Shown: piece by piece, positions 9,430 through 17,510 of the stretch
How the letters are laid out: the number at the start of each line of letters is the position of its first letter
Position numbering within the stretch: the first letter of the stretch is position 1
Source of the DNA: a virus
IMG/VR virus record: IMGVR_UViG_3300008450_000004
Span: 52,882-116,881 of that record
Length of the DNA: 64,000 nt
Reading direction: 5' to 3' (one strand)
The notes under the pieces: model-generated
The model's input: the letters and a program-made list of their open reading frames with translations, nothing else
The model's database searches: none
Told to the model about the DNA's origin: nothing
Translations under genes and position numbers: made by a program

Positions 9430-9976
9430 AGTTTTTATAATAGCACTAACAGATGAAACAGGTGGTGTTGGAGAGATAGGAAATTATCCTATTATATATA
9501 GTGGTGTTGGTAAAATTAATGCTACTATGGCTGCTTATAATGCCTTTACTAAAGGATATACTGAGGTTATTAATATTGGGTCTTGTGGGTCATTAAAACA
9601 TAAACCAGGAACAATAATTAAAGTAGGATCTGTATTTCAAGATATAGATGCTAGACCTTTATGTGAATATGGAGAAACACCATTTGAACCACAATATAAA
9701 CAAGTAGTTTTAGATAGAACTACCCTTTCTACTTGTTTTTCTACAGATTATTTCATAGATTTATCTCAGAAAGAAAAATATTCTAAAGAATACATCAAAA
9801 TGGTAAATAATTGTGATATATTTGATATGGAATGTTTTGCTTTAGCTAAAGTATGTCATCGTTTCAACATTAAATTTAGCTCATATAAATGGGTTTCAGA
9901 TAATGGTGATGGTGGTGATTGGAAAGAAAATTGTAAAATAGGTTTTGAACAAGTAAAACGATTATTGAATGAGTAA
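9422..9976 (+). CDS. Nucleosidase of the MTA/SAH nucleosidase - purine phosphorylase superfamily
   Basis: 184 aa, shorter than Pfs/MtnN (about 230). VINIGSCGSLKHKPGTIIKVG is the nucleosidase core strand with the ribose-phosphate loop, and IFDMECFALAKVCHRF has the conserved DMEx(F/A)A motif. SDNGDG near the end matches the catalytic-Asp region. It probably hydrolyses 5'-methylthioadenosine, SAH or 5'-deoxyadenosine. It overlaps apt by 8 bp and the kinase gene by 8 bp. Confidence 0.75.
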   Translation: MSKVFIIALTDETGGVGEIGNYPIIYSGVGKINATMAAYNAFTKGYTEVINIGSCGSLKHKPGTIIKVGSVFQDIDARPLCEYGETPFEPQYKQVVLDRTTLSTCFSTDYFIDLSQKEKYSKEYIKMVNNCDIFDMECFALAKVCHRFNIKFSSYKWVSDNGDGGDWKENCKIGFEQVKRLLNE

Positions 9977-10751
9977 TCTAAAAAAAGAAGAATTTAAAAA
10001 TTTTAATGTATTAATTATAGGTGATACATGTATAGATCAATTTATTTATGGTTCTGCTGTTCGTTTAGCACCCGAAGCACCTGTACCTGTATTTAATCCG
10101 TTAAATGAAGAAACTAATGCAGGAATGGCAGGCAATGTTGTTGCTAATCTAAAAGCATTAGGCATCCATACTTATTTTATATGCAACCCAGAAATTGTTA
10201 CTAAAACAAGATATGTTGATGATAGATCCGGACAAATTTTATTACGTGTAGATAAAAATGATAAAATAGCTCCAATTGAACCTGGTACAATTAAATCTAT
10301 AAAAAACAATATGGTTAATGGTACTAAATTAGATGCTATTATTGTTAGTGATTATGATAAAGGTTTTCTAGGAGAAGAAGATATTCAATTTATTTGTGAA
10401 AATAATACTAATGTATTCATCGATACTAAAAAAATACTAGATAAATGGTGTGTTAATGCTTCATTTATTAAAATAAATCATGTTGAGTATGAACACACAG
10501 AATATTCTTTAAAAGACTTAAACATTGAAGACAAATTAATCATTACTTTATCAAACAAAGGATGCCAGTATAAAGGTAAATTATTTCCCGTTAATAAAGT
10601 TCAAATTAAAGACGTATCTGGAGCAGGAGATACTTTCCTTTCAGGATTAGTAGCAGAATATGTTTTAACTAAAAATATAGAAAAATCAATTAAATTTGCC
10701 CAAGAATGTGCTACTGTAGTAGTACAAAAACAAGGCGTAGCAACAGTATAA
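9969..10751 (+). CDS. PfkB-family kinase, D-glycero-D-manno-heptose-7-phosphate kinase-like (HldE N-domain)
   Basis: 260 aa. VLIIGDTCIDQFIYGSAVRLAPEAPVPVF is very close to the N-terminus of HldE/RfaE, and KDVSGAGDTFLSGLVAEY is the PfkB signature 2 with the catalytic Asp. The adenylyltransferase half of HldE is absent here. It would phosphorylate a heptose phosphate for ADP-heptose, an LPS core precursor, or a related sugar. It is shorter than the usual kinase domain (about 320 aa). Confidence 0.8.
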   Translation: MSNLKKEEFKNFNVLIIGDTCIDQFIYGSAVRLAPEAPVPVFNPLNEETNAGMAGNVVANLKALGIHTYFICNPEIVTKTRYVDDRSGQILLRVDKNDKIAPIEPGTIKSIKNNMVNGTKLDAIIVSDYDKGFLGEEDIQFICENNTNVFIDTKKILDKWCVNASFIKINHVEYEHTEYSLKDLNIEDKLIITLSNKGCQYKGKLFPVNKVQIKDVSGAGDTFLSGLVAEYVLTKNIEKSIKFAQECATVVVQKQGVATV

Positions 10752-10753
10752 TT

Positions 10754-12433
10754 ATGGTCACGTATAACATAGAATCAGTAGGCAATGTATCTTTTCATGA
10801 GCCACTCAATGCAGAAGCATTTAAATTTAAACATGAAAAATTTTCAGAATTAATTCCCAAAGGCTCAATTGTTTTAGATATTGGTGCTCACGTTGGTGGA
10901 TTTAGTATTGTATTTGGGAGTTGTGTAGGTGAAAATGGTAAAGTACTTGCTTTTGAACCTAATCCTAAAACGTATGGTGTGTTAGTAGAAAATGCAAAAA
11001 ATAACCCTACTTTTAATATCATTCCTCACAATTTAGCTAGCACCCCTGAAACCAAAAAATACACATTTAATTATTCAGATCCTACTTTATATAATAATGG
11101 AATGAATGGTGGTTATTTTGATGAACTAAAATATGGGGAACAAATAAAACAATTTCATGGTTATAAAGTAGAAGTAAATGGAGTAAATACTATTGATTTC
11201 TTAAAAGAAAAATATAGTGATTTAGTTGATAAAATTAACTTTATTAAAACCGATACTGAAGGGTTAGATAAAGAAGTGTTAAAAACATTAGCACCGCTTA
11301 TCAAGAAAAATAAACCTGTATTAATGGTTGAAGCATTTAGAAGTTTAAATGAGGAAGAAATTGAAGATTTTTATAATGTTTTAAAATCGTTTGATTATGA
11401 AATATATGATGTATCTCCTTTGGATAATAAAACAGATTGTACTGGTCCCTTAACTAAAGAAGAATTTGGACATTATGTTCATCACGTAGTAGATAATGGT
11501 AATTTTTTCTGTTTCCATAAAGATGAAGTTCATAAATATAATTTGCCTCTTACTAAACCTGGTAAAACAGCAGTTGTTGTTTTTGGTAGAAATGATGGAT
11601 ATAAAGAAAAAGAACGATTTGCCATTCACTTAACTACAATGTTGGAAACATTTGATGAAGTAATTTATGTAGATTGGAATTCACCAACTCATAGTTTTTT
11701 ATATGATGTTATGGATTTAATTCCTAAAACTGGTAGATTAAAACATTTTGCTATTCCACCTGAATATGCGGATATGATGACCATGAATGATCCTAAAGCC
11801 CAAGTATGTAATACAGTTTTAGCATTTAATCTAGGTATAAGGCGCACTGATGCTGAATGGATTGTATTATCTACTACTGATATTATTCCTCCAACTAAAG
11901 AAGCATTAAATGATTTTATTTTTAAAGCAAATAAAAATGCAATGTATTCGTTTAGTAGAAGAGATATTGAGTATGATGATGTAATTGCTAATCTAAATAA
12001 TTTAAATGAACATAGAAAACATCTAGATGCAACCACAGAACCAAGATATTTCCCAACTAAAGTAACCCCTAATGATAATTACAGTATGTTTAACTGCTGT
12101 GGTGATTTTCAATTAGCAACTAAGAATCTATGGTTTAAAATTAGAGGATATGAAGAACCTATGTTATATGCTTGTTTTGTAGATACAAATGCTCAAAAGA
12201 AAGCTGTTTTATACGGATTTGATTTAGTACCAGTATATGATGTTCCTTTGTATCATATGTCTCATAAAGGTATGGGGAATGATGGAGCATCACCTTCAAA
12301 ACAATTTTATAACGATGCTGGAGAATGGGTAGAATATTTTGACAAATACATAGAACATGATCATATTATGTTTTCACGTAATGCTGATACTTGGGGATTT
12401 TCAAATGTTGAAATTGAGTATGAGGTGATTTAA
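10754..12433 (+). CDS. Two-domain protein: FkbM-type methyltransferase plus glycosyltransferase-like domain
   Basis: 559 aa from the ATG at 10754; the reading frame continues upstream, but that part lies in the end of the kinase gene. Residues 30-230 are an FkbM methyltransferase: GSIVLDIGAHVGGFSIVFG is motif I, then FIKTDTEGLD. From about residue 270 (AVVVFGRNDGYKEK...VIYVDWNSP...WIVLSTTDIIPP) the sequence resembles a GT-A glycosyltransferase. The fusion suggests coupled sugar transfer and methylation. It is the last gene of the glycan block. Confidence 0.7.
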   Translation: MVTYNIESVGNVSFHEPLNAEAFKFKHEKFSELIPKGSIVLDIGAHVGGFSIVFGSCVGENGKVLAFEPNPKTYGVLVENAKNNPTFNIIPHNLASTPETKKYTFNYSDPTLYNNGMNGGYFDELKYGEQIKQFHGYKVEVNGVNTIDFLKEKYSDLVDKINFIKTDTEGLDKEVLKTLAPLIKKNKPVLMVEAFRSLNEEEIEDFYNVLKSFDYEIYDVSPLDNKTDCTGPLTKEEFGHYVHHVVDNGNFFCFHKDEVHKYNLPLTKPGKTAVVVFGRNDGYKEKERFAIHLTTMLETFDEVIYVDWNSPTHSFLYDVMDLIPKTGRLKHFAIPPEYADMMTMNDPKAQVCNTVLAFNLGIRRTDAEWIVLSTTDIIPPTKEALNDFIFKANKNAMYSFSRRDIEYDDVIANLNNLNEHRKHLDATTEPRYFPTKVTPNDNYSMFNCCGDFQLATKNLWFKIRGYEEPMLYACFVDTNAQKKAVLYGFDLVPVYDVPLYHMSHKGMGNDGASPSKQFYNDAGEWVEYFDKYIEHDHIMFSRNADTWGFSNVEIEYEVI

Positions 12434-12453
12434 TATTTATTTAAAATAAATTT

Positions 12454-12999
12454 ATGACAAAAAATAAACGTATTTTAGATAAATCAAGTAGAGTAATAAC
12501 TTTAGGTGATATAAACAACGATAATGCGTGTTCTGTAATAAATTTTATTTATGATATAAATAACGAAGATGAACCTAAAGAAGCAGACAAACGCAAACCA
12601 ATTCAATTAATTATAAACTCACAAGGAGGAAGTGTATATGATGGTATAGGAATAGTAGACGTTATTGAACAATCTATAACACCTATACATATATATGTTC
12701 ATGGTCAGGCACAATCAATGGCTTTTGCTATAGTTACATCAGGACATTATAGATATGCAGGAAAACGTGCAGTTTTTATGTATCATCAAGTAAGTTGGGA
12801 AATGGCTCAAGAAAAACTTATACAACATGAACAAGAAGTAAAAGAAGGAAAACGTTTGTGGAAAGTATATGATGATATTGTTTTAACTAATACTAAAATA
12901 CAATTAAAACAATTAAAACAAATCCATAAGGAACGTAAAGAATGGTATCTGACTGCAGAAGAAGCACTTAAATTAGGTGTAATTGACGAAATTCTTTAA
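12454..12999 (+). CDS. ClpP-like serine protease
   Basis: 181 aa. INSQGGSVYDGIGIVDVI is the ClpP oxyanion strand. HGQAQSMAF holds the nucleophilic Ser near residue 88, and AVFMYHQVSW the catalytic His near residue 111. At the position of the third catalytic residue (Asp171 in E. coli ClpP) there is Glu (RKEWYLTAEEALKLG). Phage ClpP homologues often process the prohead or degrade scaffold. The prohead genes are not in the window, so the role is open. Confidence 0.85.
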   Translation: MTKNKRILDKSSRVITLGDINNDNACSVINFIYDINNEDEPKEADKRKPIQLIINSQGGSVYDGIGIVDVIEQSITPIHIYVHGQAQSMAFAIVTSGHYRYAGKRAVFMYHQVSWEMAQEKLIQHEQEVKEGKRLWKVYDDIVLTNTKIQLKQLKQIHKERKEWYLTAEEALKLGVIDEIL

Positions 13000-13059
13000 T
13001 ATTATATATTTATTAATGTGTTAAAATAGGAAAACTAAATAACAATAAATACAAATAAT

Positions 13060-13344
13060 ATGAACCCAAAATTAATAGTAGATATAAACAAAAACGAAAC
13101 AAAAAAGGGTATTAAAGTACAATTCGTGTTTCCTGAGCAACTTCAAGGTGATCAAAAAGCTGAAATGACTCAAAAGATACAACAAAAGTTAACTCAAGGG
13201 TTAATGCCCTATAAATTAACTGTAAGTCAAGACACAGATGTACCTTATGAAAACATAATAGGATTTTTAATTCCTATATCAGACATAAAACTACTAATTA
13301 AAGATGCAATAATGGGTACCGATAAAGTACCAAATAATATGTAA
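13060..13344 (+). CDS. Hypothetical protein, 94 aa
   Basis: Not recognised. The N-terminal half has alternating charged and beta-like residues (KKGIKVQFVFPEQL), followed by a helical Gln-rich segment (QKIQQKLTQGL). It is preceded by an AT-rich stretch with a TATATTTATT box at about 13006-13015, so it may start a transcript. It is followed within 3 bp by another small gene. A soluble small protein seems likely. Confidence 0.7.
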   Translation: MNPKLIVDINKNETKKGIKVQFVFPEQLQGDQKAEMTQKIQQKLTQGLMPYKLTVSQDTDVPYENIIGFLIPISDIKLLIKDAIMGTDKVPNNM

Positions 13345-13347
13345 TAT

Positions 13348-13683
13348 ATGAAAAAAAGAAAAATACCAATTCTTAAATTATCTATATCTTCGGATACAGA
13401 TTATTCTGAAATGATAAATATCCCTGGTGTAAAAGACGTTGTGATAGATGAGTTGGTATTAGCTATTAAAGAAGGAGTACTAAATAAAAAGAAAAGTATA
13501 TCCTTATTTGCCTTAGCAAACACAGAATATTATATTAATGTAGATAAAGAGCAATGGAATGCTTCTTTAAACAATGCTTTAAATTATTATGTTAATATAG
13601 AAAATTACAATAAATGTATTGAATGTAGAGATATTATAAATCAATTAAGTTATGAACAACCATCCAGAAAATCAGACAAATAA
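13348..13683 (+). CDS. Hypothetical protein, 111 aa
   Basis: Not recognised. Helical C-terminal half with regularly spaced Asn, Tyr and Cys residues (NIENYNKCIECRDIINQL), possibly a helical-repeat or coiled segment. It overlaps the next gene by 32 bp in another frame, so translation of the two may be coupled. The C-terminal tail is polar (QPSRKSDK). Confidence 0.65.
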   Translation: MKKRKIPILKLSISSDTDYSEMINIPGVKDVVIDELVLAIKEGVLNKKKSISLFALANTEYYINVDKEQWNASLNNALNYYVNIENYNKCIECRDIINQLSYEQPSRKSDK

Positions 13684-14077
13684 AATTAAAAACACCATAG
13701 AGAATATTATAGGCGCTAATACTACTCTTAAACGCAAAAGAAAAACAGAAGAAGACGTTAATCGAGAATGCTTTGAAAAACTAATTACATCATTAGAAGA
13801 AATAGAAGTACGCTCAGTTTTATTAGAAGAAGAGTTTGAGTTAGGATTACATAAATATGAAGAAAACTTCTATTCAGTTATAAATTCTTTGTTACTTTTA
13901 TACCTAGGAAAAGAGGCTTTATCCGTAGTAAATTTTTATCTATTTGATAGATTTAATTTAGACGGTTCAGAAAATCATATTACTGATAAAGAAGGGAATA
14001 TAATACCCTTACAAAATCCTACTGATTTATGGGATGTTGTTCAGTTTATAAAAGGAAACGTATCTAAAAATGAGTAA
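13652..14077 (+). CDS. Hypothetical protein, 141 aa
   Basis: Not recognised. It begins inside the previous gene and ends 8 bp into the next, so it lies in a tightly coupled group. The N-terminus is basic (RKRKTEED). The middle (residues 45-85) is acidic and probably helical, with hydrophobic clusters (NSLLLLYLGKEALSVVNFYLF). No signal peptide is visible. Confidence 0.65.
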   Translation: MNNHPENQTNKIKNTIENIIGANTTLKRKRKTEEDVNRECFEKLITSLEEIEVRSVLLEEEFELGLHKYEENFYSVINSLLLLYLGKEALSVVNFYLFDRFNLDGSENHITDKEGNIIPLQNPTDLWDVVQFIKGNVSKNE

Positions 14078-14723
14078 ACCTAAGGGATCTAAAGGAGCAC
14101 CATCTAAACATTATTCAAAAGCAGATTTATTACGAGCAATGCGCTTTACTAAATCAATAAAAGCGGCTGCTCGTTATCTAGGGTGTAGTTATCAACATAT
14201 AAAACCATACTTTAAAATGTATAGGTTAGATGATAGTGATATAAATTCACCTACCTTATTTGAAGTACATAAAAATCAACAAGGTAAAGGTATACCTAAA
14301 TATTTACCTAATAGGCGTAAAGAACCAAATGTTAAAAATATTGTAACAACGGGTACTGGTTGGGAATCATTTAGTGAAAATAAAATAAAAGCAAGATTAA
14401 TTGCTGAGGGTTATGTTAAAGATGAGTGTTATAAATGTGGGTTTTGTGAAAAACGAATGACTGATTATAAAACACCACTATTACTAAATTTCAAAGATGG
14501 CAGTAAATTAAACTATCTATTAGATAATCTAGAATTAGTATGTTATAATTGCTATTTTCTATATGTAGCCGATCCTATGTCATCAGATCAAATTAGAGAT
14601 ATTGAAAGTAACCAACAAGTAAAAACAATATCGTTTGATTGGGAAACAGAAAAATATGTTCCTTCTACAATAATAGATGATGAACATCTTGAAAATATGA
14701 AAGCTTTAGGTTTATTAGTTTAG
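14070..14723 (+). CDS. HTH plus Cys-rich, HNH-like zinc protein
   Basis: 217 aa. Residues 17-50 form a helix-turn-helix-like segment (SIKAAARYLGCSYQHIKPYFK). Residues 120-175 have CYKCGFC, then LLLNFKDGSKLNYLLDNLELVCYNCYF, which follows the layout of HNH nucleases (two CxxC pairs around 'L.L.H.dG...n...NL..lC.nCH'). The catalytic His positions are not His here (N, Y), so it may be a DNA-binding relative that has lost nuclease activity. Confidence 0.6.
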   Translation: MSKPKGSKGAPSKHYSKADLLRAMRFTKSIKAAARYLGCSYQHIKPYFKMYRLDDSDINSPTLFEVHKNQQGKGIPKYLPNRRKEPNVKNIVTTGTGWESFSENKIKARLIAEGYVKDECYKCGFCEKRMTDYKTPLLLNFKDGSKLNYLLDNLELVCYNCYFLYVADPMSSDQIRDIESNQQVKTISFDWETEKYVPSTIIDDEHLENMKALGLLV

Positions 14724-14731
14724 TTTGGAAA

Positions 14732-14755
14732 AGCAAAGAAAAAATTTTATATTTA
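14732..14755 (+). promoter_or_regulatory. Predicted promoter, GKCAAR-N10-TATNTTTA class
   Basis: AGCAAA, 10 nt, TATATTTA, placed just after the HNH-like gene and 17 nt before the start of the next gene. It matches the repeated pattern seen about 20 times in the accessory regions. The first base is A instead of G. Confidence 0.6.
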
Positions 14756-14772
14756 ATTAAATAAAAAAAAAT

Positions 14773-15063
14773 ATGAGTTACGATTTATCAGAAAAATTTA
14801 ATGATTTTACAATTCCTAAAGAGGCACTTGAACAAATCAAAACAGGTTTAATTACAATCCCTAAAAATATGCTTAAAACAATATTATTTGCAGGAGAAAA
14901 TAAACTGACCAATTATGATATTGATTATTGGGTAGCAGTAAAACCTAAGCGTCAATCCGATGAAAATTTACCTACTTATAAAGCAAGACGTAAATTTCAA
15001 AATGCCTTAACAAAGTATAGACCATATCTTTACGATTACTCAGAAAACAATATAATAATATAA
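14773..15063 (+). CDS. Hypothetical protein, 96 aa
   Basis: Not recognised. Soluble, mixed composition with basic stretches (VKPKRQSDE, KARRKFQNALTKYRPY). It is the first gene after the promoter at 14732 and lies 5 bp before the next small gene. Together with the two following genes it forms a short operon ending in the structured segment at 15.46-15.6 kb. Confidence 0.65.
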   Translation: MSYDLSEKFNDFTIPKEALEQIKTGLITIPKNMLKTILFAGENKLTNYDIDYWVAVKPKRQSDENLPTYKARRKFQNALTKYRPYLYDYSENNIII

Positions 15064-15068
15064 TAAAC

Positions 15069-15293
15069 ATGAAATACTATCAAGTACAAGTACAATTTAC
15101 CTTAGATGAAGGTAAAAAACAAAAATTAGCATATTTAGTAGACGCTGAAAGTTGCATCGAAGCAGAAACAAATACTGTAAAACACTTAATGGGTGCTGGA
15201 GAGCATAATTTTGAAGTAAAATCAGTAGTAGAATCTAAAATAGTAGATGTAATATATGTATCAACAGTAACAGAAAATAAAGAAGAAGAATAA
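15069..15293 (+). CDS. Hypothetical protein, 74 aa
   Basis: Not recognised by name. MKYYQVQVQFTLDEGKKQK, then LVDAESCIEAETNTVKHL, followed by two beta-like strands, resembles small single-domain phage proteins with an alpha/beta fold. Acidic C-terminus. One base separates its stop from the start of the lipoprotein gene, so translation is probably coupled. Confidence 0.65.
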   Translation: MKYYQVQVQFTLDEGKKQKLAYLVDAESCIEAETNTVKHLMGAGEHNFEVKSVVESKIVDVIYVSTVTENKEEE

Positions 15294-15294
15294 A

Positions 15295-15459
15295 ATGAAA
15301 AAAGTAGCAATCTTAGTATTATTAGCGGCAACTATTGTTGCTTGCCAATCAACAGAAAATAAAACAGTATCAACAACCGATTCAACATTTATTGAAGTAG
15401 ATTCAATGGAATTTGAACCAATAGTTCAAGATACCTTCACTACAGAAGTAGTAAACTAA
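15295..15459 (+). CDS. Small predicted lipoprotein, 54 aa
   Basis: ATG at 15295, one base after the previous stop. MKKVAILVLLAATIVACQST is a lipoprotein signal peptide with Cys17 as the lipidation site. The mature part is about 38 aa, rich in Thr, Ser and acidic residues, and has no other Cys. Small phage lipoproteins act as superinfection-exclusion factors or as outer-membrane spanin subunits. Nothing in the sequence decides between these. Confidence 0.7.
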   Translation: MKKVAILVLLAATIVACQSTENKTVSTTDSTFIEVDSMEFEPIVQDTFTTEVVN

Positions 15460-15603
15460 CAATTAGGTACCACGATGCTTCCCGTAAGATCAGCACACTG
15501 TCAGTGGTCATTTAGTGACATAAACGAATAGCCCAAGGTATAAGTTACAGTCACATCCCCAACAAAGACTAGAAGACGTTCTAGAAACTGGTTGGGTTTT
15601 TTA
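15460..15603 (+). ncRNA. Candidate structured RNA ending in a terminator
   Basis: 144 bases without an ORF and with several small inverted repeats: TGCT/AGCA near 15475-15497, CACTG/CAGTG near 15499-15509, and GTCA/TGAC near 15508-15522. At the end, a CCAAC/GTTGG outer stem encloses a perfect CTAGAA-GACG-TTCTAG hairpin (15571-15586), followed by a T run at about 15596-15602. The last part looks like an intrinsic terminator. The rest could be a small RNA or the structured 3' end of the lipoprotein mRNA. Confidence 0.45.
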
Positions 15604-15613
15604 TTTTAAAACA

Positions 15614-15904
15614 ATGAATATAGGAAGTATAGTAGAATGTATAAATGATTCATTTGATTCAAAATCAATTGAATTAATACCCAATAGACCTAAAAAAGGA
15701 AAAATTTATACTATTAAAGGTATTAAAGATTATCCTGATAAAAATTCTACAGGGGTGTTATTAGAGGAAATAATCAATGAACCTTTAATGTTACCTAATT
15801 TAGAGGGATTATTTGAACCTACATTCAATATTGAACGATTCAGAGAATTACCAGAAGTAAATATTGAAGAATTAATTGAAGAATTAACATTAACTCATGA
15901 CTAA
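15614..15904 (+). CDS. Hypothetical protein, 96 aa
   Basis: Not recognised by name. The start MNIGSIVECINDSFDSKS and RPKKGKIYTIKGI resemble a small SH3-like beta-barrel family common in phages. The C-terminus (EVNIEELIEELTLTHD) is an acidic helix. It overlaps the phosphoesterase gene by 8 bp. Confidence 0.65.
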   Translation: MNIGSIVECINDSFDSKSIELIPNRPKKGKIYTIKGIKDYPDKNSTGVLLEEIINEPLMLPNLEGLFEPTFNIERFRELPEVNIEELIEELTLTHD

Positions 15905-16565
15905 AATAGTTTTTATAAGTGATACACATACAATGCATGAAGACTTAGTATTACCTCAAGGTGATATTTTAGTCCATGCTGGTGATTTTACCGGAAGAGG
16001 TAAACCACACGAGGTAGAAAATTTTTTTAGTTGGTTAGAAAAACAATCTAAATTCTTTAAACATATTATTTTTATTGCTGGTAACCATGATATATGCTTT
16101 GAATATAAAAGTACTTGGGTTGTAGATGCAATAAAATCTCTACCAGATAACATACATTACTTAGAAGATTCTGAGGTTATTATTGATGATATTAAATTTT
16201 ATGGTTCACCATGGCAACCTGAATTTTTTAATTGGGCATTCAACTTACCAAGAGGAAAAGCATTAGAAGAAAAATGGGATATGATTCCACAAGATGTTGA
16301 TGTATTAATCACTCATGGCCCTCCAATGTATATATTAGATTATACTATAAGAGATATGTGGAATGTAGGGTGTTTAGCTTTATACAACAAAGTATTACAA
16401 ATTAAACCAAAACTTCATGTATTTGGGCATATTCACGAAGGATATGGTGTAAAAGAGCATGAAGGTATTACATTTGTAAATGCAAGTAGTGCAACAATTG
16501 GATATTCTTTAACAAATAAACCCATTGAAATTAAATATACTAAAGAAAATATAGAATTTTTTTAA
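15897..16565 (+). CDS. Calcineurin-like metallophosphoesterase
   Basis: 222 aa with all five metallophosphoesterase motifs in order: SDTHTMH, GDFTGRG, GNHDI, THGPP and FGHIHEG. The residues that bind the two metal ions are all present. Such enzymes hydrolyse phosphodiesters or nucleotides; the substrate is unknown. A second, unrelated-length member lies at 20345-21148. Confidence 0.88.
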   Translation: MTKIVFISDTHTMHEDLVLPQGDILVHAGDFTGRGKPHEVENFFSWLEKQSKFFKHIIFIAGNHDICFEYKSTWVVDAIKSLPDNIHYLEDSEVIIDDIKFYGSPWQPEFFNWAFNLPRGKALEEKWDMIPQDVDVLITHGPPMYILDYTIRDMWNVGCLALYNKVLQIKPKLHVFGHIHEGYGVKEHEGITFVNASSATIGYSLTNKPIEIKYTKENIEFF

Positions 16566-16628
16566 TGATTTTAAATAGTTATTATATTTATTGACAATCA
16601 AGTTTGTAGATAATTAAAATATAAAACT

Positions 16629-16916
16629 ATGATTAAAATTTTTAAAGAATTATTTAACGATAACAACTCTATCAACGAAAAAGCGGTGGTAGGTTTTATC
16701 GCTTTTTTTATGCTTGTCGTGGCATTAGGGGTAGATCTTATTACAGGTTACTTTGGTTCACCCTTAGTATTAAATGAATTCATATTTGATGGATTTATGG
16801 TTATTGTTTTAGGTTCATTTGGTATAGCATCTGTGGATAAATGGATGAATAAAAAAGATAAACGTAATGGTGAAGAAAATAACAACAGCAACAACGATAA
16901 CAAAGGAGACGAGTAA
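16629..16916 (+). CDS. Small membrane protein, holin-like
   Basis: 95 aa. Two predicted membrane segments at about residues 19-40 (VVGFIAFFMLVVALGVDLITGY) and 52-68 (IFDGFMVIVLGSFGIA), then a basic and Asn-rich cytoplasmic tail. This is the usual form of a class II-like holin. It begins a group of four genes that could form a lysis block. The call is by topology and position only. Confidence 0.55.
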   Translation: MIKIFKELFNDNNSINEKAVVGFIAFFMLVVALGVDLITGYFGSPLVLNEFIFDGFMVIVLGSFGIASVDKWMNKKDKRNGEENNNSNNDNKGDE

Positions 16917-16926
16917 CATAGTGAAA

Positions 16927-17175
16927 ATGCCTATTTCATTTGAACAATTTTCAAAAGACCCAGTTAAAGGGTTATTATTTATAGTTCTTATTGCTATTGG
17001 TTACTTATATGTTGATGGTAAAATGAATTACCAATCACAAATAGAAAAACATGAAGCAAAAATAGTATTATTAGAAAATAAAACTGAACTATTATACACA
17101 GCCCTTAAACGTAGCGATAGTGCTCTAGCAGTAACTGTTACTAAATTAGAAATCTTAACTCAAATGTCTAAATAA
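16927..17175 (+). CDS. Membrane-anchored coiled-coil protein, possible inner-membrane spanin
   Basis: 82 aa from the ATG at 16927; a GTG at 16921 is also possible and an AAGGAG lies at 16903-16908. One membrane segment (GLLFIVLIAIGYLYV) at residues 14-28, then a periplasmic helix likely to form a coiled coil (QIEKHEAKIVLLENKTELL). It is the layout of an inner-membrane spanin (Rz-like). Its stop overlaps the next start by 1 bp. Confidence 0.5.
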   Translation: MPISFEQFSKDPVKGLLFIVLIAIGYLYVDGKMNYQSQIEKHEAKIVLLENKTELLYTALKRSDSALAVTVTKLEILTQMSK

Positions 17176-17510
17176 TGAAAATAATCTCAATCTTTTTTTT
17201 AATAGCTATATTAGCTATAACAACCTCCGAACCAGTAAGAAAAAAAGAATCGGAAGTTGATGTAGAAGCAATCTTAGTTAAATGCGATAAAAACTTAATT
17301 AAAGCATCAACAATAACTAAAAAAGCAGATCAACAACAAAAATCTAAAATGATTGAGTTACATGAAACTGTAACTAAATTAAAAGAAGAAAAAAAAGAAT
17401 TAGAAACTACATTAATTAAAACAAAACATGAACTACAAACTGTTAAAGAAGTTATCAATAACAATGTTGTTGATACTGGTGAGCGCTTCGACTTATTCCC
17501 AAAGGACTAG
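17175..17510 (+). CDS. Secreted or membrane-anchored coiled-coil protein
   Basis: 111 aa. MKIISIFFLIAILAITTS is a signal peptide or N-terminal anchor. Residues 50-95 are a strong predicted coiled coil (MIELHETVTKLKEEKKELE). The 3' end overlaps the beta-barrel gene by 83 bp in another frame. Overlapping genes of this sort are typical of Rz/Rz1 spanin pairs, which is why I suspect a lysis role. Confidence 0.55.
   Translation: MKIISIFFLIAILAITTSEPVRKKESEVDVEAILVKCDKNLIKASTITKKADQQQKSKMIELHETVTKLKEEKKELETTLIKTKHELQTVKEVINNNVVDTGERFDLFPKD

Noticed and set aside
11689-12036. 115-aa minus-strand frame
   Set aside because: Opposite the FkbM/glycosyltransferase protein, no start signal and no similarity to anything known.
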